DNA from: Dugong dugon
Taxonomy: Eukaryota > Chordata > Mammalia > Sirenia > Dugongidae
Direction of reading: 5' to 3'
NCBI GenBank assembly: GCA_030035585.1
Contig: CM057482.1
Location: forward strand, 61,632,828-61,696,827
Length of the DNA stretch: 64,000 bases
Part shown: piece after piece, positions 23,115-34,736 of the stretch
Layout of the letters: each line of letters opens with the position of its first letter
Position numbering within the stretch: the first letter of the stretch is position 1
The notes under the pieces: generated by a model
What the model saw: only the letters and a program-made list of their open reading frames with translations
The model's database searches: none
Told to the model about the DNA's origin: nothing
Made by a program: the position numbers and the translations under genes

Positions 23115-24482
23115 GATTCAGTTAAGCAGCTTGAAGGAGAACGCTGTCCTTTGCTTTCTCTTTCACATGGTGAATAGGGAACTTAAACCTACTGCTACCA
23201 AAATTTTTACTCAGGGGAACTACGGTTTTGCATCCCTCGCTTTCCAGAATGGGAGAAACGCGGTTTCTCTTCTCCTTTAGCGATACCGTGGTAAAGCCCT
23301 ATTCTCATGTACGCAGCACAGAATGCCTCCCGAAACGCTAGAAAGCCTGAACGGCTTCAACTAGTTGAAAGGGAAAAGTGTCTTAGGCTTTATCCAGGTA
23401 GACAATGCACAGGCAACGTTCTTAGGCATGTAACACAGAGGGACTTTCAAACACAGAAAGTGAATCGTGCTCCGTTCCTCCCCAGACTGAGAGCAACAAG
23501 CTCTTGTTTTCCCTTTCAGGCAGGGAAGAAGCTACATGCTGGTGTTAAGCACACAAGCTTTAGTTAGCAAAACTGAACCTCTTCTGCTGTCCTCTAGCTG
23601 AAGGCAGATAATCTACCTGTTTGGCTTTGAAAGCCAGTAGTACCTTCTTTCCTGATAGGCAAAATTCCCTTTGAAAACCAGGGGATTCAAATACTTGCTA
23701 GGCCTGCACTCTCCAGCCTTTTCCCAAACAGGGAACATTGGAGATAGCAACTTGTGCTGGCCGGACACTTTCTTCTAACAAAACTGAAAACTTAAGTAGA
23801 TTCAGTTAAGCAGCTTGAGGGAAACGCTAAGTTTTGGTTTCTCTTTCATGTTGTGAAAGGGGAACTTAAACCTATTGCTAACAAAGTTTTTACTCAGGAG
23901 AACTAGGGTTTTGCCTCCTTCGCGTTCCAGAACGGGAGAAACGCGGTTTCTCTTCTCCTTCGGCGATAACGTCCGTAAAGCCCTATTCTCAGCTACGCCG
24001 CACAGAATGCCACCATGAATGCTGGAAAGCCTGAACGGCTAAAACTAGTTGAAAGGGAAAAAAGTCTTAGGCTTTATCCATGTAGACAATGCACAGGCAA
24101 CGTTCTTAGGCATGTAACACAGAGGGACTTTCAAACACAGAAAGTGAATTGTGCTCCGTTCATCCCCAGGCTGAGAGCAACAAGCTCATGCTTTCTCTTT
24201 CAGGCAGGGAAGAAGCTACATGCTGGTGTTAAGCACACAAGCTTTAGTTAGCAAAACTGAACCTCTTCTGCTGTCCTCTAGCTGAAGGCTGACAATCTAC
24301 CTGTTTGGCTTTGAAAGCCAATACTACCTTCATTCCTGGTAGGCAAACTTCCCTTTGAAAACCAGGGGATTCAAATACGTGCTAGGCCTGCACTCTCCAG
24401 CCTTCTCCCAAGCAGGGAACATTGGAGAAAGTAGCTTGTGCTGTGCGGACACTTTCTCCTAACAAAACTGAAAACTTAAGTA
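23115..24482 (+). repeat. 2-mer: E2, K2/P hybrid (starts 23115, 23799)
   Basis: The E2 has cgaaacgc, like the copy at 5345. The monomer at 23799 starts as K2 (gataacgtcc, ctacgccg, ggctaaaactag, caagctcatg) but ends with a P tail (ccaatactacc, cttcattcctgg), and E1 follows. The switch lies between about 24190 and 24317. It also has a private ccaccatgaatg and gctgacaatc. Confidence 0.87.
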
Positions 24483-26533
24483 GATTCAGTTAAGCAGCTT
24501 GAAGGAGAACGCTGTCCTTTGCTTTCTCTTTCACATGGTGAATAGGGAACTTAAACCTACTGCTACCAAAATTTTTACTCAGGGGAACTACGGTTTTGCA
24601 TCCCTCGCTTTCCAGAATGGGAGAAACGCGGTTTCTCTTCTCCTTTAGCGATACCGTGGTAAAGCCCTATTCTCATCTACGTAGCACAGAATGCCTCCCG
24701 GAATGCTAGAAAGCCTGAACGGCTTCAACTAGTTGAAAGGGAAAAAAGTCTTAGGCTTTATCCAGGTAGACAATGCACAGGCAACGTTCTTAGGCATGTA
24801 ACACAGAGGGACTTTCAAACACAGAAAGTGAATCGTGCTCCGTTCCTCCCCAGACTGAGAGCAACAAGCTCTTGTTTTCCCTTTCAGGCAGGGAAGAAGC
24901 TACATGCTGGTGTTAAGCACACAAGCTTTAGTTAGCAAAACTGAACTTCTTCTGCTGTCCTCTAGCTGAAGGCAGATAATCTACCTGTTTGGCTTTGAAA
25001 GCCAGTAGTACCTTCTTTCCTGATAGGCAAAATTCCCTTTGAAAACCAGGGGATTCAAATACTTGCTAGGCCTGCACTCTCCAGCCTTTTCCCAAACAGG
25101 GAACATTGGAGATAGCAGCTTGTGCTGGCCGGACACTTTCTTCTAACAAAACTGAAAACTTAAGTAGATTCAGTTAAGCAGCTTGAGGGAAACGCTAAGT
25201 TTTGGTTTCTCTTTCATGTTGTGAAAGGGGAACTTAAACCTATTGCTAACAAAGTTTTTACTCAGGAGAACTAGGGTTTTGCCTCCTTCGCGTTCCAGAA
25301 CGGGAGAAACGCGGTTTCTCTTCTCCTTCGGCGATACCGTCCGTAAAGCCCTATTCTCAGCTACGCAGCACAGAATGCCACCAGGAATGCTGGAAAGCCT
25401 GAACGGCTGCAACTAGTTGAAAGGGAAAAAAGTCTTAGGCTGTATCCAGGTAGACAAAGCACAGGCAACCTTCTTAGGCATGTAACACAGAGGGACTTTC
25501 AAACACAGAAAGTGAATCGTGCTCCGTTCCTCCCCAGGCTGAGAGCAACAAGCTCATGCTTTCTCTTTCAGGCAGGGAAGAAGCTACATGCTGGTGTTAA
25601 GCACACAAGCTTTAGTTAGCAAAACTGAACCTCTTCTGCTGTCCTCTAGCTGAAGGCAGACAATCTACCTGTTTGGCTTTGAAAGCCAGTAGTACCTTCT
25701 TTCCTGATAGGCAAAATTCCCTTTGAAAACCAGGAGATTCAAACACTTGCTAGGCCTGCACTCTCCAGCCTTCTCCCAAGCAGGGAACATTGGAGAAAGC
25801 AGCTTGTGCTGGCCGGACACTCTCTTCTAACAAAGCTGAAAACTTAAGTAGATTCAGTTAAGCAGCTTGAGGGAAACGCTAAGTTTTGGTTTCTCTTTCA
25901 TCTTGTGAAAGGGGAACTTAAACCTACTGCTAACAAATTTTCTACACAGGAGAACTAGGGTTTTGCCTCCTTCGCGTTCCAGAACGGGAGAAACGCGGTT
26001 TCTCTTCTCCTTTGGCGATACCGTCTGTAAAGCGGTATTCTCAGCCGCGCAGCCCAGAATACCTCCCGGAATGCTAGAAAGCCTCACCGGCTTCAACTGC
26101 TTGAAAGGGAGAAACGTCATACGCTTTATCAAAGTAGACAATGCACAGGATCTGTCTTAGGCATGTAACACAGAGGGACTTTCAAACACAGAAAGTGAAT
26201 CGTGCCCCGTTCATCCCCAGACTGAGAGCAACAATCTCTTGCTTTCCCTTTCAGTCAGGGAAGAAGCTACATGCTGGTGTTAAGCACACAAGCTTTAGTT
26301 AGCAAAACTGAACCTCTTCTGCTGTCCTCTAGCTGAAGGCAGACAATCTACCTGTTTGGCTTTGAAAGCCAATACTACCTTCATTCCTGGTAGGCAAACT
26401 TCCCTTTGAAAACCAGGGGATTCAAATACGTGCTAGGCCTGCACTCTCCAGCCTTCTCCCAAGCAGGGAACATTGGAGAAAGTAGCTTGTGCTGGGCGGA
26501 CACTTTCTCCTAACAAAACTGAAAACTTAAGTA
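24483..26533 (+). repeat. 3-mer unit: E1, K1, P (starts 24483, 25167, 25851)
   Basis: This is a 2051-bp E-K-P trimer. K1 is the ggctgcaactag subvariant with caaccttcttagg. The P has tctacacagg and ttcagtcagg. The K1 subvariant with caacctt recurs at 32686, 39522 and 62762. Confidence 0.92.
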
Positions 26534-28584
26534 GATTCAGTTAAGCAGCTTGAAGGAGAACGCTGTCCTTTGCTTTCTCTTTCACATGGTGAATAGGGAA
26601 CTTAAACCTACTGCTACCAAAATTTTTACTCAGGGGAACTACGGTTTTGCATCCCTCGCTTTCCAGAATGGGAGAAACGCGGTTTCTCTTCTCCTTTAGC
26701 GATACCGTGGTAAAGCCCTATTCTCATGTACGCAGCACAGAATGCCTCCCGAAATGCTAGAAAGCCTGAAAGGCTTCAACTAGTTGAAAGGGAAAAGTGT
26801 CTTAGGCTTTATCCAGGTAGACAATGCACAGGCAACGTTCTTAGGCATGTAACACAGAGGGACTTTCAAACACAGAAAGTGAATCGTGCTCCGTTCCTCC
26901 CCAGACTGAGAGCAACAAGCTCTTGTTTTCCCTTTCAGGCAGGGAAGAAGCTACATGCTGGTGTTAAGCACACAAGCTTTAGTTAGCAAAACTGAACTTC
27001 TTCTGCTGTCCTCTAGCTGAAGGCAGATAATCTACCTGTTTGGCTTTGAAAGCCAGTAGTACCTTCTTTCCTGATAGGCAAAATTCCCTTTGAAAACCAG
27101 GGGATTCAAATACTTGCTAGGCCTGCACTCTCCAGCCTTTTCCCAAACAGGGAACATTGGAGATAGCAGCTTGTGCTGGCCGGACACTTTCTTCTAACAA
27201 AACTGAAAACTTAAGTAGATTCAGTTAAGCAGCTTGAGGGAAACGCTAAGTTTTGGTTTCTCTTTCATGTTGTGAAAGGGGAACTTAAACCTATTGCTAA
27301 CAAAGTTTTTACTCAGGAGAACTAGGGTTTTGCCTCCTTCGCGTTCCAGAACGGGAGAAACGCGGTTTCTCTTCTCCTTCGGCGATACCGTCCGTAAAGC
27401 CCTATTCTCAGCTACGCAGCACAGAATGCCACCAGGAATGCTGGAAAGCCTGAACGGCTACAACTAGTTGAAAGGGAAAAAAGTCTTAGGCTGTATCCAG
27501 GTAGACAAAGCACAGGCAACGTTCTTAGGCATGTAACACAGAGGGACTTTCAAACACAGAAAGTGAATCGTGCTCCGTTCCTCCCCAGGCTGAGAGCAAC
27601 AAGCTCATGCTTTCTCTTTCAGGCAGGGAAGAAGCTACATGCTGGTGTTAAGCACACAAGCTTTAGTTAGCAAAACTGAACCTCTTCTGCTGTCCTCTAG
27701 CTGAAGGCAGACAATCTACCTGTTTGGCTTTGAAAGCCAGTAGTACCTTCTTTCCTGATAGGCAAAATTCCCTTTGAAAACCAGGGGATTCAAACACTTG
27801 CTAGGCCTGCACTCTCCAGCCTTCTCCCAAGCAGGGAACATTGGAGAAAGCAGCTTGTGCTGGCCGGACACTCTCTTCTAAGAAAACTGAAAACTTAAGT
27901 AGATTCAGTTAAGCAGCTTGAGGGAAACGCTAAGTTTTGGTTTCTCTTTCATCTTGTGAAAGGGGAACTTAAACCTACTGCTAACAAATTTTCTACTCAG
28001 GAGAACTAGGGTTTTGCCTCCTTCGCGTTCCAGAACGGGAGAAACGCGGTTTCTCTTCTCCTTTGGCGATACCGTCTGTAAAGCGGTATTCTCAGCCGCG
28101 CAGCCCAGAATACCTCCCGGAATGCTAGAAAGCCTCACCGGCTTCAACTGCTTGAAAGGGAGAAACGTCATACGCTTTATCAAAGTAGACAATGCACAGG
28201 ATCTGTCTTAGGCATGTAACACAGAGGGACTTTCAAACACAGAAAGTGAATCGTGCCCCGTTCATCCCCAGACTGAGAGCAACAATCTCTTGCTTTCCCT
28301 TTCAGTCAGGGAAGAAGCTACATGCTGGTGTTAAGCACACAAGCTTTAGTTAGCAAAACTGAACCTCTTCTGCTGTCCTCTAGCTGAAGGCAGACAATCT
28401 ACCTGTTTGGCTTTGAAAGCCAATACTACCTTCATTCCTGGTAGGCAAACTTCCCTTTGAAAACCAGGGGATTCAAATACGTGCTAGGCCTGCACTCTCC
28501 AGCCTTCTCCCAAGCAGGGAACATTGGAGAAAGTAGCTTGTGCTGTGCGGACACTTTCTCCTAACAAAACTGAAAACTTAAGTA
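26534..28584 (+). repeat. 3-mer unit: E2, K1, P (starts 26534, 27218, 27902)
   Basis: This trimer uses E2 instead of E1. The E2 has a private cctgaaaggcttc, where others read cctgaacggcttc. K1 is the ggctacaactag form. P is tctactcagg with ttcagtcagg. Confidence 0.92.
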
Positions 28585-30634
28585 GATTCAGTTAAGCAGC
28601 TTGAAGGAGAACGCTGTCCTTTGCTTTCTCTTTCACATGGTGAATAGGGAACTTAAACCTACTGCTACCAAAATTTTTACTCAGGGGAACTACGGTTTTG
28701 CATCCCTCGCTTTCCAGAATGGGAGAAACGCGGTTTCTCTTCTCCTTTAGCGATACCGTGGTAAAGCCCTATTCTCATGTACGCAGCACAGAATGCCTCC
28801 CGAAATGCTAGAGAGCCTGAACGGCTTCAACTAGTTGAAAGGGAAAAGTGTCTTAGGCTTTATCCAGGTAGACAATGCACAGGCAACGTTCTTAGGCATG
28901 TAACACAGAGGGACTTTCAAACACAGAAAGTGAATCGTGCTCCGTTCCTCCCCAGACTGAGAGCAACAAGCTCTTGTTTTCCCTTTCAGGCAGGGAAGAA
29001 GCTACATGCTGGTGTTAAGCACACAAGCTTTAGTTAGCAAAACTGAACCTCTTCTGCTGTCCTCTAGCTGAAGGCAGATAATCTACCTGTTTGGCTTTGA
29101 AAGCCAGTAGTACCTTCTTTCCTGATAGGCAAAATTCCCTTTGAAAACCAGGGGATTCAAATACTTGCTAGGCCTGCACTCTCCAGCCTTTTCCCAAACA
29201 GGGAACATTGGAGATAGCAACTTGTGCTGGCCGGACACTTTCTTCTAACAAAACTGAAAACTTAAGTAGATTCAGTTAAGCAGCTTGAGGGAAACGCTAA
29301 GTTTTGGTTTCTCTTTCATGTTGTGAAAGGGGAACTTAAACCTATTGCTAACAAAGTTTTTACTCAGGAGAACTAGGGTTTTGCCTCCTTCGCGTTCCAG
29401 AACGGGAGAAACGCGGTTTCTCTTCTCCTTCGGCGATACCGTCCGTAAAGCCCTATTCTCAGCTACGCAGCAGAGAATGCCACCAGGAATGCTGGAAAGC
29501 CTGAACGGCTGCAACTAGTTGAAAGGGAAAAAAGTCTTAGGCTGTATCCAGGTAGACAAAGCACAGGCAACGTTCTTAGGCATGTAACACAGAGGGACTT
29601 TCAAACACAGAAAGTGAATCGTGCTCCGTTCCTCCCCAGGCTGAGAGCAACAAGCTCATGCTTTCTCTTTCAGGCAGGGAAGAAGCTACATGCTGGTGTT
29701 AAGCACACAAGCTTTAGTTAGCAAAACTGAACCTCTTCTGCTGTCCTCTAGCTGAAGGCAGACAATCTACCTGTTTGGCTTTGAAAGCCAGTAGTACCTT
29801 CTTTCCTGATAGGCAAAATTCCCTTTGAAAACCAGGGGATTCAAACACTTGCTAGGCCTGCACTCTCCAGCCTTCTCCCAAGCAGGGAACATTGGAGAAA
29901 GCAGCTTGTGCTGGCCGGACACTCTCTTCTAAGAAAACTGAAAACTTAAGTAGATTCAGTTAAGCAGCTTGAGGGAAACGCTAAGTTTTGGTTTCTCTTT
30001 CATCTTGTGAAAGGGGAACTTAAACCTACTGCTAACAAATTTTCTACTCAGGAGAACTAGGGTTTTGCCTCCTTCGCGTTCCAGAACGGGAGAAACGCGG
30101 TTTCTCTTCTCCTTTGGCGATACCGTCTGTAAAGCGGTATTCTCAGCCGCGCAGCCCAGAATACCTCCCGGAATGCTAGAAAGCCTCACCGGCTTCAACT
30201 GCTTGAAAGGGAGAAACGTCATACGCTTTATCAAAGTAGACAATGCACAGGATCTGTCTTAGGCATGTAATACAGAGGGACTTTCAAACACAGAAAGTGA
30301 ATCGTGCCCCGTTCATCCACAGACTGAGAGCAACAATCTCTTGCTTTCCCTTTCAGTCAGGGAAGAAGCTACATGCTGGTGTTAAGCACACAAGCTTTAG
30401 TTAGCAAAACTGAACCTCTTCTGCTGTCCTCTAGCTGAAGGCAGACAATCTACCTGTTTGGCTTTGAAAGCCAATACTACCTTCATTCCTGGTAGGCAAA
30501 CTTCCCTTTGAAAACCAGGGGATTCAAATACGTGCTAGCCCTCACTCTCCAGCCTTCTCCCAAGCAGGGATCATTGGAGAAAGTAGCTTGTGCTGTGCGG
30601 ACACTTTCTCCTAACAAAACTGAAAACTTAAGTA
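28585..30634 (+). repeat. 3-mer unit: E2, K1, P (starts 28585, 29269, 29953)
   Basis: The E2 has a private gctagagagcc. K1 is ggctgcaactag with cagcagagaatg. The P at 29953 shares ttcatccacag and gtgctagccctcactc with the P at 22433, exactly 7520 bp (11 monomers) upstream. It also has private gtaatacag and a gggatcattgg change near 30570. Confidence 0.92.
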
Positions 30635-32001
30635 GATTCAGTTAAGCAGCTTGAAGGAGAACGCTGTCCTTTGCTTTCTCTTTCACATGGTGAATAGGGA
30701 ACTTAAACCTACTGCTACCAAAATTTTTACTCAGGGGAACTACGGTTTTGCATCCCTCGCTTTCCAGAATGGGAGAAACGCGGTTTCTCTTCTCCTTTAG
30801 CGATACCGTGGTAAAGCCCTATTCTCATCTACGTAGCACAGAATGCCTCCCGGAATGCTAGAAAGCCTGAACGGCTTCAACTAGTTGAAAGGGAAAAAAG
30901 TCTTAGGCTTTATCCAGGTAGACAATGCACAGGCAACGTTCTTAGGCATGTAACACAGAGGGACTTTCAAACACAGAAAGTGAATCGTGCTCCGTTCCTC
31001 CCCAGACTGAGAGCAACAAGCTCTTGTTTTCCCTTTCAGGCAGGGAAGAAGCTACATGCTGGTGTTAAGCACACAAGCTTTAGTTAGCAAAACTGAACTT
31101 CTTCTGCTGTCCTCTAGCTGAAGGCAGATAATCTACCTGTTTGGCTTTGAAAGCCAGTAGTACCTTCTTTCCTGATAGGCAAAATTCCCTTTGAAAACCA
31201 GGGGATTCAAATACTTGCTAGGCCTGCACTCTCCAGCCTTTTCCCAAACAGGGAACATTGGAGATAGCAGCTTGTGCTGGCCGGACACTTTCTTCTAACA
31301 AAACTGAAAACTTAAGTAGATTCAGTTAAGCAGCTTGAGGGAAACGCTAAGTTTTGGTTTCTCTTTCATCTTGTGAAAGGGGAACTTAAACCTACTGCTA
31401 ACAAATTTTCTACACAGGAGAACTAGGGTTTTGCCTCCTTCGCGTTCCAGAACGGGAGAAACGCGGTTTCTCTTCTCCTTTGGCGATACCGTCTGTAAAG
31501 CGGTATTCTCAGCCGCGCAGCCCAGAATACCTCCCGGAATGCTAGAAAGCCTCACCGGCTTCAACTGCTTGAAAGGGAGAAACGTCATACGCTTTATCAA
31601 AGTAGACAATGCACAGGATCTGTCTTAGGCATGTAACACAGAGGGACTTTCAAACACAGAAAGTGAATCGTGCCCCGTTCATCCCCAGACTGAGAGCAAC
31701 AATCTCTTGCTTTCCCTTTCAGTCAGGGAAGAAGCTACATGCTGGTGTTAAGCACACAAGCTTTAGTTAGCAAAACTGAACCTCTTCTGCTGTCCTCTAG
31801 CTGAAGGCAGACAATCTACCTGTTTGGCTTTGAAAGCCAATACTACCTTCATTCCTGGTAGGCAAACTTCCCTTTGAAAACCAGGGGATTCAAATACGTG
31901 CTAGGCCTGCACTCTCCAGCCTTCTCCCAAGCAGGGAACATTGGAGAAAGTAGCTTGTGCTGTGCGGACACTTTCTCCTAACAAAACTGAAAACTTAAGT
32001 A
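30635..32001 (+). repeat. 2-mer: E1, P without K between (starts 30635, 31319)
   Basis: E1 ends with the tail normally found before K (ccttttcccaaacagg, gatagcagc, cactttcttct), yet the next monomer is P (catcttgtg, ccgcgcagccc). K and P share the first ~35 bases after the phase motif, so the switch from K to P sequence can lie there. An identical arrangement is at 53875-55241. Confidence 0.88.
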
Positions 32002-34052
32002 GATTCAGTTAAGCAGCTTGAAGGAGAACGCTGTCCTTTGCTTTCTCTTTCACATGGTGAATAGCGAACTTAAACCTACTGCTACCAAAATTTTTACTCA
32101 GGGGAACTACGGTTTTGCATCCCTCGCTTTCCAGAATGGGAGAAACGCGGTTTCTCTTCTCCTTTAGCGATACCGTAGTAAAGCCCTATTCTCATCTACG
32201 TAGCACAGAATGCCTCCCGGAATGCTAGAAAGCCTGAACGGCTTCAACTAGTTGAAAGGGAAAAAAGTCTTAGGCTTTATCCAGGTAGACAATGCACAGG
32301 CAACGTTCTTAGGCATGTAACACAGAGGGACTTTCAAACACAGAAAGTGAATCGTGCTCCGTTCCTCCCCAGACTGAGAGCAACAAGCTCTTGTTTTCCC
32401 TTTCAGGCAGGGAAGAAGCTACATGCTGGTGTTAAGCACACAAGCTTTAGTTAGCAAAACTGAACTTCTTCTGCTGTCCTCTAGCTGAAGGCAGATAATC
32501 TACCTGTTTGGCTTTGAAAGCCAGTAGTACCTTCTTTCCTGATAGGCAAAATTCCCTTTGAAAACCAGGGGATTCAAATACTTGCTAGGCCTGCACTCTC
32601 CAGCCTTTTCCCAAACAGGGAACATTGGAGATAGCAGCTTGTGCTGGCCGGACACTTTCTTCTAACAAAACTGAAAACTTAAGTAGATTCAGTTAAGCAG
32701 CTTGAGGGAAACGCTAAGTTTTGGTTTCTCTTTCATGTTGTGAAAGGGGAACTTAAACCTATTGCTAACAAAGTTTTTACTCAGGAGAACTAGGGTTTTG
32801 CCTCCTTCGCGTTCCAGAACGGGAGAAACGCGGTTTCTCTTCTCCTTCGGCGATACCGTCCGTAAAGCCCTATTCTCAGCTACGCAGCACAGAATGCCAC
32901 CAGGAATGCTGGAAAGCCTGAACGGCTGCAACTAGTTGAAAGGGAAAAAAGTCTTAGGCTGTATCCAGGTAGACAAAGCACAGGCAACCTTCTTAGGCAT
33001 GTAACACAGAGGGACTTTCAAACACAGAAAGTGAATCGTGCTCCGTTCCTCCCCAGGCTGAGAGCAACAAGCTCATGCTTTCTCTTTCAGGCAGGGAAGA
33101 AGCTACATGCTGGTGTTAAGCACACAAGCTTTAGTTAGCAAAACTGAACCTCTTCTGCTGTCCTCTAGCTGAAGGCAGACAATCTACCTGTTTGGCTTTG
33201 AAAGCCAGTAGTACCTTCTTTCCTGATAGGCAAAATTCCCTTTGAAAACCAGGAGATTCAAACACTTGCTAGGCCTGCACTCTCCAGCCTTCTCCCAAGC
33301 AGGGAACATTGGAGAAAGCAGCTTGTGCTGGCCGGACACTCTCTTCTAACAAAACTGAAAACTTAAGTAGATTCAGTTAAGCAGCTTGAGGGAAACGCTA
33401 AGTTTTGGTTTCTCTTTCATCTTGTGAAAGGGGAACTTAAACCTACTGCTAACAAATTTTCTACACAGGAGAACTAGGGTTTTGCCTCCTTCACGTTCCA
33501 GAACGGGAGAAACGCGGTTTCTCTTCTCCTTTGGCGATACCGTCTGTAAAGCGGTATTCTCAGCCGCGCAGCCCAGAATACCTCCCGGAATGCTAGAAAG
33601 CCTCACCGGCTTCAACTGCTTGAAAGGGAGAAACGTCATACGCTTTATCAAAGTAGACAATGCACAGGATCTGTCTTAGGCATGTAACACAGAGGGACTT
33701 TCAAACACAGAAAGTGAATCGTGCCCCGTTCATCCCCAGACTGAGAGCAACAATCTCTTGCTTTCCCTTTCAGTCAGGGAAGAAGCTACATGCTGGTGTT
33801 AAGCACACAAGCTTTAGTTAGCAAAACTGAACCTCTTCTGCTGTCCTCTAGCTGAAGGCAGACAATCTACCTGTTTGGCTTTGAAAGCCAATACTACCTT
33901 CATTCCTGGTAGGCAAACTTCCCTTTGAAAACCAGGGGATTCAAATACGTGCTAGGCCTGCACTCTCCAGCCTTCTCCCAAGCAGGGAACATTGGAGAAA
34001 GTAGCTTGTGCTGTGCGGACACTTTCTCCTAACAAAACTGAAAACTTAAGTA
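32002..34052 (+). repeat. 3-mer unit: E1, K1, P (starts 32002, 32686, 33370)
   Basis: The E1 carries two rare variants, atagcgaac (32061) and taccgtagtaaag (32171). P carries ttcacgttcc (33491), which alters the conserved ttcgcgttcc box. All three recur exactly 23240 bp downstream. Confidence 0.92.
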
Positions 34053-34736
34053 GATTCAGTTAAGCAGCTTGAAGGAGAACGCTGTCCTTTGCTTTCTCTT
34101 TCACATGGTGAATAGGGAACTTAAACCTACTGCTACCAAAATTTTTACTCAGGGGAACTACGGTTTTGCATCCCTCGCTTTCCAGAATGGGAGAAACGCG
34201 GTTTCTCTTCTCCTTTAGCGATACCGTGGTAAAGCCCTATTCTCATCTACGTAGCACAGAATGCCTCCCGGAATGCTAGAAAGCCTGAACGGCTTCAACT
34301 AGTTGAAAGGGAAAAAAGTCTTAGGCTTTATCCAGGTAGACAATGCACAGGCAACGTTCTTAGGCATGTAACACAGAGGGACTTTCAAACACAGAAAGTG
34401 AATCGTGCTCCGTTCCTCCCCAGACTGAGAGCAACAAGCTCTTGTTTTCCCTTTCAGGCAGGGAAGAAGCTACATGCTGGTGTTAAGCACACAAGCTTTA
34501 GTTAGCAAAACTGAACTTCTTCTGCTGTCCTCTAGCTGAAGGCAGATAATCTACCTGTTTGGCTTTGAAAGCCAGTAGTACCTGCTTTCCTGATAGGCAA
34601 AATTCCCTTTGAAAACCAGGGGATTCAAATACTTGCTAGGCCTGCACTCTCCAGCCTTTTCCCAAACAGGGAACATTGGAGATAGCAACTTGTGCTGGCC
34701 GGACACTTTCTTCTAACAAAACTGAAAACTTAAGTA
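34053..34736 (+). repeat. E1 monomer
   Basis: Standard E1 with the tail that precedes K, and a rare gtacctgctttcc near 34580. This variant is shared with the E1 at 57293 (offset 23240) but not with the corresponding monomer at 41573. Confidence 0.9.

Noticed and set aside
25170-25412. 80-codon minus-strand frame in K monomers
   Set aside because: It opens with TTG only in the ggctgcaactag subvariant and is lost in most K copies. This is not the pattern of a conserved gene.
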